A DNA stretch of 42,047 bases, taken from contig CAMPGW010000015.1 of NCBI GenBank assembly GCA_946885735.1, forward strand, positions 1 to 42,047, in the 5' to 3' direction. The notes beneath the pieces are model-generated. The model saw nothing but the letters and a program-made list of their open reading frames with translations, made no database searches and was not told the origin of the DNA. This document shows, in pieces, positions 1 through 11,848 of the stretch; within the stretch, counting starts at the first letter, position 1; every line of letters starts with the position of its first letter. A program made the translations under genes and the position numbers. Source of the DNA: an uncultured Gammaproteobacteria bacterium (lineage in GTDB: Bacteria > Pseudomonadota > Gammaproteobacteria > Xanthomonadales > Xanthomonadaceae).

Positions 1-55
1 GAGCAGTTGACTCTTAATCAATAGGTCGTAGGTTCGAATCCTACACGGCCCACCA
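1..55 (+). tRNA. tRNA-Lys (CTT), 3' part only
   Basis: The window opens inside a tRNA gene. A five-pair anticodon stem (GTTGA/TCAAT with a G-T pair) encloses the loop CTCTTAA, giving anticodon CTT (Lys). It is followed by a T arm with GGTTCGAATCC and an acceptor 3' strand ACGGCCC, discriminator A and encoded CCA ending at 55. The 5' acceptor strand and D arm lie outside the window, so the identity rests on the anticodon only. Confidence 0.9.
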
Positions 56-82
56 GCCTTCCCCCGGTACCCCGCACGCAAC

Positions 83-167
83 GCGAAAGTGGCGGAATTG
101 GTAGACGCCCAGGATTTAGGTTCCTGTGGGGAAACCCGTGAGAGTTCGAGTCTCTCCTTTCGCACCA
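83..167 (+). tRNA. tRNA-Leu (TAG)
   Basis: Complete class II tRNA. The acceptor strands GCGAAAG and CTTTCGC pair, and CCA is encoded. The anticodon stem CAGGA/TCCTG encloses loop TTTAGGT, so the anticodon is TAG at 117-119, reading CUN leucine codons. A long variable arm and the T loop TTCGAGT follow. It lies 27 nt after the tRNA-Lys gene, so the two are probably one tRNA transcript. No clean hairpin terminator is visible before tig; only a T-rich run follows near 209. Confidence 0.97.
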
Positions 168-256
168 TCCGTGGCTGCGGCGAAAGGGGACGACGCCGGA
201 GTCCATGGGTTTTTTCATTTTGATGGCGCCGGTAACGGCGCGAGGCCGGAGTACAC

Positions 257-1555
257 ATGCAAGTTTCCCTCGAGAACATCGCTTCCTTGGAACGGCGCCT
301 GACGGTGAGCCTGCCGGCCGACCGCCTCGACGGCGTCGTCACCCGCCGCCTCCAGGAAATCGCCCGCACCACCCGGCTCAAGGGCTTCCGTCCCGGCAAG
401 ATCCCGCCGAAGGTCATCGAGCAGCGTTTCGGCAGCCGCGTGCGCGACGAGGCGCTGGGCGAACTGATCCGCCAGAGCTTCGAGGAAGCGGTGCGCCAGG
501 AGAAGCTGCAACCGGCGGGCAACCCGGAATTCCAGACCGAGGCCCCGGCCGACGGCCAGATCCGCTACACCGCCACCTTCGAGGTCGTCCCCGATTTCGG
601 CGAGATCGACGTGACCGGCCTGGCCTTCGACCGGCTGGTGTCCAGCGTCGAGGAGTCGGATATCGACGCGATGCTCGAGACGCTGCGCCAGCAGCGCCAG
701 GAATGGCGCGCAGTGCAGCGCCCGGCGCAGGCCGGAGACCTGGTCCGGGTCGAGACCTCCGCCCGCATGGGCGAGGTCCGAGTCCCGCCGGAAGGCGCGG
801 AGCAGGGGGCCGCGGTACTTGGCTCCGGGACCATGCTGCCTGCGCTGGAAGAGCGCCTGGTGGGCGCCTCCGCCGGCGACCTGATCGAGGCCGAGGTCGA
901 GTTCCCCGCCACCTGGCGCATCCCGGAACTGGCCGGCAAGACCGCGCAGGTCAGCATGAAGGTCGGCCAGGTCGCCGAGAATTTCGTGCCGGAGATCGAC
1001 GAGGACTTCATCCGCAGCTTCGGCGTGCGCAGTGGCAAGCTCGAGGTCTTCCGCCAGGAAGTGCGCGCCAACCTCGAGCGCGAGCTCAAGGGCACACTGA
1101 TGAACCGCCTGCGTGCGGAAGTCGCCCAGAAGCTCATCGCCGCCCATGCCCACGTCGAGCTGCCGCCGCGCCTGGTCGAGTTCGAGGCCCGCGCCGTGGC
1201 CCGCCAGGCGGCCGAGAACGCGCGCCAGCAGGGCCTCCCCGCCGTCGACGAGTCGCCCGAGCGGTTCATGAACGCGGCCCGCAAGCGCGTCGCCGCCGGT
1301 CTGCTGGTCGGCGAGATCGCCCGCCAGAACAAGCTGTCCCTGGACCCGACGCGTGTCCGCGAGACGATGCACCTGATCGCCTCGACCTACGAGGATCCGG
1401 CCCAGGTCATTGAACTCTATCGCAACGACCCCAACCTGATGCGTAACCTGCAGAACCGGGTGATGGAAGAGCAGGTGATCGACTGGATCGCCGAGCGCGC
1501 CAACGCCAGCGAGCAGCCGATGAGCTTCGCCGACGTGATGCGCCCCGTTGCCTGA
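257..1555 (+). CDS. tig: Trigger factor, ribosome-associated chaperone
   Basis: A 432-residue protein of the usual trigger-factor length. It binds at the ribosomal exit tunnel and shields nascent chains. The ribosome-binding domain holds the signature GFRPGKIP near residues 44-51, followed by a central FKBP-like domain (about 150-240) and a long helical C-terminal chaperone domain. ATG 257 follows the GGAG at 247-250. The FKBP-like domain has lost residues linked to prolyl isomerisation in E. coli: by alignment, Ile195, Phe198 and Tyr221 correspond to Leu194, Leu197 and Trp220, and the usual DG..F.GG strand is not recognisable. The protein is therefore probably a chaperone with weak or no isomerase activity. 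clpP starts 31 nt downstream. Confidence 0.96.
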   Translation: MQVSLENIASLERRLTVSLPADRLDGVVTRRLQEIARTTRLKGFRPGKIPPKVIEQRFGSRVRDEALGELIRQSFEEAVRQEKLQPAGNPEFQTEAPADGQIRYTATFEVVPDFGEIDVTGLAFDRLVSSVEESDIDAMLETLRQQRQEWRAVQRPAQAGDLVRVETSARMGEVRVPPEGAEQGAAVLGSGTMLPALEERLVGASAGDLIEAEVEFPATWRIPELAGKTAQVSMKVGQVAENFVPEIDEDFIRSFGVRSGKLEVFRQEVRANLERELKGTLMNRLRAEVAQKLIAAHAHVELPPRLVEFEARAVARQAAENARQQGLPAVDESPERFMNAARKRVAAGLLVGEIARQNKLSLDPTRVRETMHLIASTYEDPAQVIELYRNDPNLMRNLQNRVMEEQVIDWIAERANASEQPMSFADVMRPVA

Positions 1556-1586
1556 GCGCGCCACCCGGCCTTTGACGGAGAGTTCC

Positions 1587-2210
1587 ATGGATCATGTGAA
1601 AGGCCTGAACCTGGTGCCGATGGTGGTCGAGCAGACCAGCCGCGGCGAGCGCGCGTTCGACATCTATTCGCGGCTGCTCAAGGAGCGGGTGATCTTCCTC
1701 GTCGGCCCGGTGGACGACTACGTCGCCAACGTGATCGTCGCCCAGCTGCTGTTCCTGGAAGCCGACAACCCCGAGAAGGACATCAGCCTGTACATCAACT
1801 CGCCGGGTGGCATCGTCACCGCCGGGCTGGCGATCTACGACACGATGCGCTTCATCAAGCCGGACGTGAGCACGATCTGCGTCGGCCAGGCCGCCAGCAT
1901 GGGCAGCTTCCTGCTCGCCGCGGGCGCCAAGGGCAAGCGCTACATCCTTCCCAACTCGCGGGTCATGATCCACCAGCCCTCGGGCGGCGCCCAGGGCCAG
2001 GCCACCGACATCGCGATCCAGGCCAAGGAAATCCTGTACCTGCGCGAGCGCCTGAACCAGGAGCTGGCGGCCAATACCGGGCAGCCGATCGAAAAGATCG
2101 CCCTCGACGTCGAGCGCGACTACTTCATGAACGCCGAGGAAGCCAAGACCTACGGGCTGGTGGACTCGGTGATCGACCGCCGCCAGGAAGAGACCATCCA
2201 GGCCGGCTGA
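1587..2210 (+). CDS. clpP: ATP-dependent Clp protease, proteolytic subunit
   Basis: A 207-residue ClpP, the serine protease that forms the double heptamer barrel fed by ClpX or ClpA in the cytoplasm. The catalytic triad is visible as Ser104 (in GQAASMGSF), His129 (in MIHQPSGG) and Asp178 (in VERDYFM), at the same spacing as E. coli. ATG 1587 is chosen because GGAGAG sits at 1578-1583 and the protein then begins like other ClpPs. A longer reading from ATG 1548 would overlap tig and add 13 unconserved residues. The 31-nt gap from tig and the order tig-clpP-clpX indicate shared transcription. Confidence 0.97.
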   Translation: MDHVKGLNLVPMVVEQTSRGERAFDIYSRLLKERVIFLVGPVDDYVANVIVAQLLFLEADNPEKDISLYINSPGGIVTAGLAIYDTMRFIKPDVSTICVGQAASMGSFLLAAGAKGKRYILPNSRVMIHQPSGGAQGQATDIAIQAKEILYLRERLNQELAANTGQPIEKIALDVERDYFMNAEEAKTYGLVDSVIDRRQEETIQAG

Positions 2211-2282
2211 GCGGCGGTTCCCGCCGACGCGCCATTCCGCGACCGCCTTCACGGGCCCCGAACCGGGGTCCCGGACGGCCTG

Positions 2283-2291
2283 TGCTATCCT
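2283..2291 (+). promoter_or_regulatory. Possible extended -10 element upstream of clpX
   Basis: TGC followed by TATCCT at 2286-2291 looks like an extended -10 element 46 nt before the clpX start. No good -35 hexamer lies at the usual distance. A hairpin (2253-2272) precedes it. This would allow clpX to be expressed apart from clpP. Weak evidence. Confidence 0.3.
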
Positions 2292-2337
2292 CGAAACCAA
2301 ACCCGTTTCACGCCCGCGAGGGCAGGGCCAAGACGCA

Positions 2338-3627
<1,290 letters not shown>

Positions 3628-3650
3628 ACGCACCGGCAATGCACAGTGGA

Positions 3651-3675
3651 CGGGCCGGACTTTCCGGCCCGTTTT
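3651..3675 (+). terminator. Intrinsic terminator after clpX
   Basis: A nine-pair GC-rich stem, 3651-3659 with 3663-3671, has a three-base loop and is followed by TTTTCGTTT. It separates clpX from lon. Confidence 0.85.
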
Positions 3676-3747
3676 CGTTTGAGAATCCGGCGTATCGTTG
3701 GAATCGGGACCATCGCGGTGCCCCCGCCGCAGAAAATGGAGAGCTTC

Positions 3748-6186
<2,439 letters not shown>

Positions 6187-6205
6187 GCCTGGCCGGATCC
6201 GGCGG

Positions 6206-6231
6206 AAAGCCGCGTTTTCAGCGGCTTTTCG
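6206..6231 (+). terminator. Intrinsic terminator after lon
   Basis: AAAGCCGC at 6206-6213 pairs with GCGGCTTT at 6221-6228 around a seven-base loop, and TTC follows. It lies 20 nt after the lon stop, directly upstream of the hupB promoter. Confidence 0.75.
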
Positions 6232-6232
6232 G

Positions 6233-6261
6233 TTGCGTGGCGCATACCCCGCTGGTATAAA
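6233..6261 (+). promoter_or_regulatory. Sigma-70 promoter of hupB
   Basis: TTGCGT (6233-6238) and TATAAA (6256-6261) are separated by exactly 17 bp. This is one of the clearest promoters in the window and lies just after the lon terminator. The predicted start near 6268 gives a leader of about 100 nt. Confidence 0.75.
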
Positions 6262-6304
6262 TCCTTCCAGCCTCCGCGCGTGCGCGGGCCAGGGAGCACC
6301 GGAC

Positions 6305-6357
6305 GACGTTCGCCGCGGGCGACGTCGATCCGCCATCAAACCGCGGGACTGTCCCGC
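6305..6357 (+). other. Two stem-loops in the hupB leader
   Basis: The first hairpin spans 6305-6326 (GACGT+CGCC pairing with GGCGACGTC, T6310 bulged). The second pairs GCGGGA at 6343-6348 with TCCCGC at 6352-6357. The second ends three bases before the Shine-Dalgarno AGGGAG, so it could affect ribosome access. Any regulatory role is inference. Confidence 0.5.
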
Positions 6358-6371
6358 CCAGGGAGTAACGA

Positions 6372-6644
6372 ATGAACAAAGCCGATTTCGTGGCGCAAGT
6401 CGCCGACGCCGCCGAACTGTCCAAGGCCGATTCCGCTCGCGCCGTGGATGCCTTCATCGAAGTGGTCAAGAAGGCACTGAAGAAGGGCGACGACGTCACC
6501 CTCGTCGGCTTCGGCACGTTCTCGGTCCGCAAGCGCGCTGCACGCCAGGGCCGCAACCCGCAGACCGGCGACACCATCAAGATCAAGGCCTCGAAGAACC
6601 CGGCGTTCAAGGCTGGCAAAGCCCTGAAGGATGCAGTAAACTGA
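6372..6644 (+). CDS. hupB: DNA-binding protein HU, beta type
   Basis: A 90-residue histone-like protein that bends and compacts DNA as a dimer. It begins MNKADFV and carries the HU signature [18 protein letters not shown] (about 46-63), which includes the DNA-gripping beta arm with its RNP turn. The Shine-Dalgarno AGGGAG precedes the ATG. It lies downstream of lon, as in E. coli (lon-hupB), but has its own promoter. No terminator separates it from tRNA-Val 11 nt later, so its mRNA probably continues into two tRNAs. Confidence 0.98.
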   Translation: MNKADFVAQVADAAELSKADSARAVDAFIEVVKKALKKGDDVTLVGFGTFSVRKRAARQGRNPQTGDTIKIKASKNPAFKAGKALKDAVN

Positions 6645-6655
6645 TCGTCTCGCTC

Positions 6656-6730
6656 GGGTGCTTAGCTCAGCGGTAGAGCGTCTCCTTTACACGGAGAGGG
6701 TCGGGGGTTCGAAACCCTCAGCACCCACCA
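6656..6730 (+). tRNA. tRNA-Val (TAC)
   Basis: Complete tRNA. GGGTGCT pairs with AGCACCC, and CCA is encoded at 6728-6730. The anticodon stem TCTCC/GGAGA encloses TTTACAC, giving TAC (Val, GUN codons). It starts 11 nt after the hupB stop codon with no room for a separate promoter in the gap. Confidence 0.97.
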
Positions 6731-6769
6731 GCTTCCGCCAGGCACGGGCCTCGAGACGAACCAGAATGT

Positions 6770-6846
6770 GGAGTGGTAGTTCAGTTGGTTAGAATATCGG
6801 CCTGTCACGCCGAGGGTCGCGGGTTCGAGTCCCGTCCACTCCGCCA
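6770..6846 (+). tRNA. tRNA-Asp (GTC)
   Basis: Complete tRNA. GGAGTGG pairs with CCACTCC, discriminator G, encoded CCA at 6844-6846. The anticodon stem TCGGC/GCCGA encloses CTGTCAC, giving GTC (Asp). It sits 39 nt after tRNA-Val and just before a strong terminator. Confidence 0.97.
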
Positions 6847-6851
6847 CACCC

Positions 6852-6881
6852 CGAGGGCGCCCTAGGCGCCCTCGTTTTTTT
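6852..6881 (+). terminator. Strong intrinsic terminator after tRNA-Asp
   Basis: A ten-pair stem (6852-6861 with 6865-6874), a three-base loop and a run of seven T. It closes the hupB-tRNA-Val-tRNA-Asp unit. Confidence 0.92.
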
Positions 6882-6923
6882 CGGGCCCGCGACCCGGGCC
6901 CGGCAACCCAAGCAGGCCAGCCC

Positions 6924-8873
6924 ATGCTCCAGAGCATTCGCGAGAAAACATCCGGGTGGTTCGCCGGCATCATCCTCGGCGCGGTCATCGTCACGATGGC
7001 CTTCTTCGGCCTCGAGTCCTACGTCGTGGGCAAGGTCGAGACCTACGCCGCGCGCATCGAGGGTCCTGCGCGCTTCCTCGGCTTCGGCGGCCAGGAAAAG
7101 GAGATCGACGCCAACGCCTTCCGCGAGCGCTTCGACCGCGTGCGCGCCGCCGAACGCAGCGAGCAGGGCGAGGCCTTCGACGCCACCGCCTTCGAGTCCA
7201 TGCAGAACAAGCGCGAGATCCTCGACCAGCTGGTCGACGAGGCGCTACTCGACCTGATGGCCGAGAAGGAAGGCATCACCGTCTCGCCGGCCGCGGTGCG
7301 CAAGTCGATCATGGAACTCCCCGAGTTCCAGGTCGGTGGCCGCTTCGACGTCAAGCAGTACCAGCTCGTGTTGAGCGGCCAGCAGATGACCGCACGCCAG
7401 TTCGAGCAGATCGTGCGCGCGGACCTGTTGCGGCAGATGCTTCCGCAGGAACTGATGGATTCGGGTTTTTCCAGCCAGGCCGAGCTCGATGCCTACCTGC
7501 GGGCGACGCGGCAGACCCGCGACCTGCGGCTGCTGGACCTGCCGCCGGTGATTCCGCCGATGCAGGCGCCGACCGAAGCCGAGGTGAAGGCCTGGTACGA
7601 CTCGCACGCCGCGCAGTACCGCAGCCCGGAGCGCGTCGCCGTGGAGTACGTGGAACTGAGCGCCGCCGCGATGCCGGTGGACGCCGTCGCCGACGAGGCG
7701 ACCCTGCGCGAGCGCTACGAATCGGTGAAGTCGCGTTTCGGCACGGTCGAGCAGCGCATGGCCTCGCACATCCTCGTCAAGCTGGACGAGAACGCCACCC
7801 CGGCACAGGTTGCGGCCGCCGAAGCGAAGGCCCGCGACCTGGCTGCGCGAGCGCGCCAGCCGGCTGCCGACTTCGCCGCGCTGGCCAAGGCCAATTCCGA
7901 CGACCTCGGCTCCCGTGACACCGGTGGCGACCTCGGCCCGGTCGAAAAGGGCAGCTTCGGCGACGCCTTCGACAAGGCCTTCTTCGCGCTCCAGCCCGGC
8001 GAGGTGAGCGATCCGATCCGGCTGCCGGACGGCTTCCACGTGGTCTGGTACCGGGAGCTCGTTCCGGGCAGCGCGAAGAGCTTCGAGGAAGTGCGTGGCG
8101 AGCTCGAGGCCGAGTTCCTCGAAACCGAGCGCGAGCGTGCCTACACCGACCTGGCCGGCAAGCTGATGGACAAGGTCTACGAGCAGCCGACCGCGCTGGC
8201 TCCAGCCGCCGCCGCATTGAAGCTGCCGCTGCGCCGCAGCGCGCCGTTCTCGCGCGACGCGGGCGAGGGCATCGCCGCATTGCCGAAGATTCGCCAGGCG
8301 GCCTTCGCCGAGGCGCAGAAGGAATCGCGCCAGACCAGCGACCTGATCGAAATCGAACCCAACCACGCCGTCGTGTTGCGGGTCGTGGAGGTACAGCCTG
8401 CCGCGCCCCTGCCGCTGGCCTCGATTCGCGGTCGCGTGCTGGCCGACATCACCGCCGACAAGGTCGCAAAGGCGAGCAAGGCGCAGGCCGATGCGCTGCT
8501 GGCGCGCGTGGCCAAGGGCGAGCCGCTGGAGGCCGTTGCGGCCAGCGTTGGCGGCAGCGTCACCGAGCTTCCGGGCGTTCCTCGCCAAGCGCCCAATCCG
8601 CAGCTCTCGCCGGTGATCGAGGCAGCCTTCCGCCTGCCGCGGCCGGTCGCTGGCAAGACGCCGCCGGCAAGCCTGGCGAAGCTGCCGGGTGAGCGCTACG
8701 TGCTGGTCGTGGTCACGGCCGTCAAGGACGGCGATCCTGCGAGCGTGGATGCCGCCACCCGCGCGACCCTGCTCGAGCAAATCGGTCGGGCCCGCGGCCT
8801 GGTCGAGGCGCGCGCCTTCATGGACAACCTGCGCAAGCAGTACACCGTGACGGTGGCCGAAGACCGCCTCTGA
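6924..8873 (+). CDS. ppiD: Peptidyl-prolyl cis-trans isomerase / periplasmic chaperone PpiD
   Basis: A 649-residue, inner-membrane-anchored periplasmic folding factor that helps proteins leaving the Sec translocon. A short basic N-terminus precedes one membrane helix (about residues 14-32), followed by a SurA-N-like chaperone region and one parvulin (PPIC) domain at about 276-380, recognisable from ASHILVK and the later FHVVWYREL, and then a C-terminal chaperone lobe. The length and domain order fit PpiD rather than SurA, which has a signal peptide and two parvulin domains. It follows the tRNA-Asp terminator by only 42 nt. Convergent with fabI. Confidence 0.92.
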   Translation: MLQSIREKTSGWFAGIILGAVIVTMAFFGLESYVVGKVETYAARIEGPARFLGFGGQEKEIDANAFRERFDRVRAAERSEQGEAFDATAFESMQNKREILDQLVDEALLDLMAEKEGITVSPAAVRKSIMELPEFQVGGRFDVKQYQLVLSGQQMTARQFEQIVRADLLRQMLPQELMDSGFSSQAELDAYLRATRQTRDLRLLDLPPVIPPMQAPTEAEVKAWYDSHAAQYRSPERVAVEYVELSAAAMPVDAVADEATLRERYESVKSRFGTVEQRMASHILVKLDENATPAQVAAAEAKARDLAARARQPAADFAALAKANSDDLGSRDTGGDLGPVEKGSFGDAFDKAFFALQPGEVSDPIRLPDGFHVVWYRELVPGSAKSFEEVRGELEAEFLETERERAYTDLAGKLMDKVYEQPTALAPAAAALKLPLRRSAPFSRDAGEGIAALPKIRQAAFAEAQKESRQTSDLIEIEPNHAVVLRVVEVQPAAPLPLASIRGRVLADITADKVAKASKAQADALLARVAKGEPLEAVAASVGGSVTELPGVPRQAPNPQLSPVIEAAFRLPRPVAGKTPPASLAKLPGERYVLVVVTAVKDGDPASVDAATRATLLEQIGRARGLVEARAFMDNLRKQYTVTVAEDRL

Positions 8874-8899
8874 TCGCGCGCAATATCCAGAAGTCCCGC

Positions 8900-8930
8900 C
8901 GGGCGGCCGCCTCCTTCGAGGCGCCGCCCG
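8900..8930. terminator. Hairpin between convergent ppiD and fabI
   Basis: 8900-8907 pairs with 8923-8930 and 8909-8913 with 8918-8922, with C8908 bulged and a CTTC loop. It lies between two converging genes and could stop both. There is no T-run on either side, so termination strength is uncertain. Confidence 0.5.
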
Positions 8931-8943
8931 AAGCCGGCCTCGC

Positions 8944-9735
8944 TCAGACGCCCTCGATGCCGGTCATGCCCAGCACGTTGTAGCCGGCGTCCACGTAGGT
9001 GATCTCGCCGGTGACGCCGGCGGCCAGGTCCGAGGACAGGAAGGCGGCGACGTTGCCGACGTCTTCGATGGTCACGCTGCGGCGCAGGGGAGCGTATTGC
9101 TCGACGTGCGTGAGCATCTTGCGGAAGTTGCCGATGCCGGCCGCGGCCAGGGTCTTGATCGGCCCGGCGGAAATCGCATTGACGCGGGTGCCTTCCGGGC
9201 CGAGGTTCAAGGCCAGGTAGCGCACGTTCGCCTCCAGGCTGGCCTTGGCAAGCCCCATCACGTTGTAGTTCGCCAGCGCGCGCTCGGCCCCCAGGTAGCT
9301 AAGGGTCAGGATGCTGCCGTTGCGGCCCTTCATCATCGGCCGCGCGGCCTTGGCCAGGGCGGCCAGGCTGTAGCTGGAGATGTCGTGGGCGATGCGGAAG
9401 CTCTCGCGGGTCAGGCCCTGCAGGAATTCGCCGTCGAGCGCCTCGCGCGGGGCGAAGCCGACCGAGTGCACCAGGATGTCGAGGCCGTCCCACTGCCTGC
9501 CGAGTTCGGCGAAGACCGCGTCGATCTGCGCATCCTCGGCGACGTCGCAGGGCAGCACGATCTTTGCCCCGTATTCGGCGGCGGCGTCCTCGACACGCGA
9601 CTTGAGCTTTTCGTTCTGGTACGTGAAGGCCAGTTCGGCGCCTTCGCGGGCCATCGCCTCGGCGATGCCGGTGGCGATCGAGCGCTGGCTTGCGATGCCG
9701 ACGATCAGCGCGCGCTTGCCGGTGAGGAATCCCAT
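8944..9735 (-). CDS. fabI: Enoyl-[acyl-carrier-protein] reductase FabI
   Basis: A 263-residue NADH-dependent reductase that performs the last step of each fatty-acid elongation cycle and is the target of triclosan in other bacteria. The nucleotide-binding segment is [11 protein letters not shown] near 13-23. The active site has Tyr157 and Lys164 in [10 protein letters not shown], with Tyr147 upstream, each one position from its E. coli counterpart. The start follows AGGAGA. It stands apart from the main fab cluster at 32617-37110, as a single minus-strand gene between ppiD and mltD. Confidence 0.97.
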   Translation of the reverse strand: MGFLTGKRALIVGIASQRSIATGIAEAMAREGAELAFTYQNEKLKSRVEDAAAEYGAKIVLPCDVAEDAQIDAVFAELGRQWDGLDILVHSVGFAPREALDGEFLQGLTRESFRIAHDISSYSLAALAKAARPMMKGRNGSILTLSYLGAERALANYNVMGLAKASLEANVRYLALNLGPEGTRVNAISAGPIKTLAAAGIGNFRKMLTHVEQYAPLRRSVTIEDVGNVAAFLSSDLAAGVTGEITYVDAGYNVLGMTGIEGV

Positions 9736-9805
9736 CGTGTGTCTCCTGGTGGTCGCAGCCCGCTAGTGTGACCGCACCCGCGCCATACCGCCAAGCATGG
9801 GCCGA

Positions 9806-11062
9806 TCAGGGCGCCAGGCGCAGTTTCTGGCCCGGGCGCACCGTGGCTCCGGCGCGTAGCCCGTTGAAGCGTCGCAAGTCAGCTACCGTCAGGCCGTACT
9901 GGCGCGCGATCTTCCACAGGCTGTCGCCGCGTCGGACCTCGTGGGTCTGCGGGTTCGGTGCAACTGCCTCCGCCTCGGCGGGACCGGTCGCGCCGACGGA
10001 TGGCGCAGCCGCGGCGAGCGCAGCCAGGTCGATGGCCGACGCGTGCCGCCCGAGGGTCGGCGTCAGCACCAGCCGCGGTACGCCCTCGACGATCCGGCCG
10101 GCCTTGAAGCCGGGGTTGAGCTTGCGCAATCTCGATGCGTCCACGCCTTGAATCTTCGCCAGCTCGTCGAGGCTGCGGACCGACGGATCGGCCAGCACCG
10201 CCACCACCGGCACGAAGCGGGCGCCCGTGGGCAGGCTCAGGCCCGCGCGTTCGGGCTCGGCGATCAGGCAGGACAGGGCCTGCAGTTTGGCAACGTAGTC
10301 GTAGGTGATGTTGGCCAGCCCGTGCGGACGGCGCCGCGTCGCGGACACCTCGCGGCTGCGGGCCCGGCGAAAGGCGCCGCGGATACGGCCCTCGCCGGCG
10401 TTGTAGGCCATCACGATGGATTGCCAGTCGTCGAACATGCCCTGCAGGGTCTTGAGGTAGGACAGCGCGGCGCGGGTGCTCTCCACCGGCGAGAGGCGGC
10501 CGTCGTAGCCCGGTCGGATGTGGACCCCGTGGTTGCGCGCGGTGCTTCCGATCATCTGCCACATTCCCGCGGGACCGCCGGCGCCGATCGCCGCCGGCCG
10601 GTACCAGCTTTCCACCAGCGGTATGAACACGAACTCCGCAGGAAGGCCGGAACGCTCGACTTCGATGCTGACGAAATCGATCATCGGCAGCGCTTCTTCC
10701 AGATGGCGCGCAAAGACCTCGGGATGTCCTGCGAAACGCTTGCGCCAGCGCACGCTGCTGGCGCCGGTCTCGCAGGCATTCGGACTCAGGCCCTTGCGGA
10801 TCCGGTCGAACACCGCCTGGCCGTGGCCCATCGCCGGCAGCGGCGGCGGCGCATCGGCCGTCGGCTCGGCGGTTGGCGCAGCGGGCTCGGGCTCGATGGG
10901 CGCAGGGTCGGGCTGGGCAACAGCGGCGTCTTCGGAGGCGGGCGGCGCGGGAACCGCAGCCGGTGCGTCGGGCCTCACAGGCACCTGGCAGCCCGCCAGG
11001 ACCAGCGCGCAGGCGAACGCCAAGCCGCCCCTTCGGGCGCGCCTCAAAACCTGTCCTTCCAT
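9806..11062 (-). CDS. mltD: Membrane-bound lytic murein transglycosylase D (lipoprotein)
   Basis: A 418-residue enzyme that cleaves peptidoglycan glycan strands. It has a lipoprotein signal with lipobox VLAGC (Cys25), a long Pro/Ala-rich linker (about 28-78), then an SLT-type catalytic domain with Glu151 in PLVESWY, the GPAGMWQ motif and AYNAGEG. A degenerate LysM-like repeat lies around 285-345, and one good LysM (RRGDSLWKIA onward) ends the protein. It overlaps the end of gloB by 19 nt on the same strand, so the pair is probably co-transcribed and translationally linked. The lipobox supports the chosen start. Confidence 0.92.
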   Translation of the reverse strand: MEGQVLRRARRGGLAFACALVLAGCQVPVRPDAPAAVPAPPASEDAAVAQPDPAPIEPEPAAPTAEPTADAPPPLPAMGHGQAVFDRIRKGLSPNACETGASSVRWRKRFAGHPEVFARHLEEALPMIDFVSIEVERSGLPAEFVFIPLVESWYRPAAIGAGGPAGMWQMIGSTARNHGVHIRPGYDGRLSPVESTRAALSYLKTLQGMFDDWQSIVMAYNAGEGRIRGAFRRARSREVSATRRRPHGLANITYDYVAKLQALSCLIAEPERAGLSLPTGARFVPVVAVLADPSVRSLDELAKIQGVDASRLRKLNPGFKAGRIVEGVPRLVLTPTLGRHASAIDLAALAAAAPSVGATGPAEAEAVAPNPQTHEVRRGDSLWKIARQYGLTVADLRRFNGLRAGATVRPGQKLRLAP

Positions 11063-11805
11063 CCGCGCAGGGCGGCAAACGCATCGGCGCGAGATCCGCC
11101 CTGCAGGCCCCGGTCACGCAGTTGCACGAGCACGCCGGGCTGGTCCACGCGCAGGAAGGGATTGCAGGCGCGCTCGCTGGCCATCGTGCTGGGCACCGAC
11201 GGGAGCCCTTGGGCGCGCAGCGCCGCCACCTCCTCGAGGCGCCGATCGCGTTCGGGATTGTCGGGTTCGGCGACCCGGGCGAATCGGCCGTTCGCCTCGG
11301 TGTACTCGTGCCCGCAGCAAACCAGGGTCTCGCCAGGCAGCGCCGCCATGCGATCGAGGGACGCCAGCATCTGCTCGGGCTGGCCCTCGAACATGCGTCC
11401 GCAGCCAAGGCTGAAGAGCGAGTCGCCGCAGAACAGGTAGGCGCCGCCGTGGAAAGCGATGTGGCTGCGGGTGTGCCCGTGGACTTCGAGCACCGCGAAA
11501 TCCAGGCCGAGCTCGGGTACCCGGACATGGTCGCCCTGGCCCACGCGTGTCGCCGCGAGGGCGATGCGCTCGTCCACGGGCGCATGGCAGGGAATGTCGA
11601 AACGCGACAGCAGCTCGGCGGCGCCGCCGATGTGGTCGTCGTGATGGTGGGTCAGGAAGATCGCGACCGGTTTCAGTCCCTGGGACGCTGCCTCCAGTAC
11701 CGGTCCTGCCTGCCCTGGGTCGACGACGATGGCCTGGCCGTCGGCATTGGCCAGGGTCCAGATGTAGTTGTCCTGGAAAGCGGGCAGGGGTCGCAGTGAC
11801 AGCAT
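11044..11805 (-). CDS. gloB: Hydroxyacylglutathione hydrolase (glyoxalase II)
   Basis: A 253-residue metallo-beta-lactamase-fold enzyme that hydrolyses S-lactoylglutathione to lactate and glutathione, the second step of methylglyoxal detoxification. The metal motif THHHDDH is at residues 52-58, with VHGHTRSH and the later CGHEY also present. The start at 11805 gives the usual opening before FQDNYIW. An in-frame ATG 45 nt upstream adds unconserved residues and would collide with the divergent methyltransferase start. The gap to that gene is 43 bp, so their promoters must face away from each other in a very small space. Confidence 0.95.
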   Translation of the reverse strand: MLSLRPLPAFQDNYIWTLANADGQAIVVDPGQAGPVLEAASQGLKPVAIFLTHHHDDHIGGAAELLSRFDIPCHAPVDERIALAATRVGQGDHVRVPELGLDFAVLEVHGHTRSHIAFHGGAYLFCGDSLFSLGCGRMFEGQPEQMLASLDRMAALPGETLVCCGHEYTEANGRFARVAEPDNPERDRRLEEVAALRAQGLPSVPSTMASERACNPFLRVDQPGVLVQLRDRGLQGGSRADAFAALRGWKDRF

Positions 11806-11848
11806 TCGGTGGATGACCTGGCCGGCGGATTGCCGCAGAATCCGGACC

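Noticed and set aside
1548..1586. Longer ClpP starting at 1548
   Set aside because: It overlaps tig, lacks a Shine-Dalgarno and adds residues not seen in ClpP; ATG 1587 has GGAGAG.
3676..3747. Heat-shock promoter for lon
   Set aside because: TTTGAG and TATCGT are present but only 9 bp apart, and no sigma-32-like pair was found.
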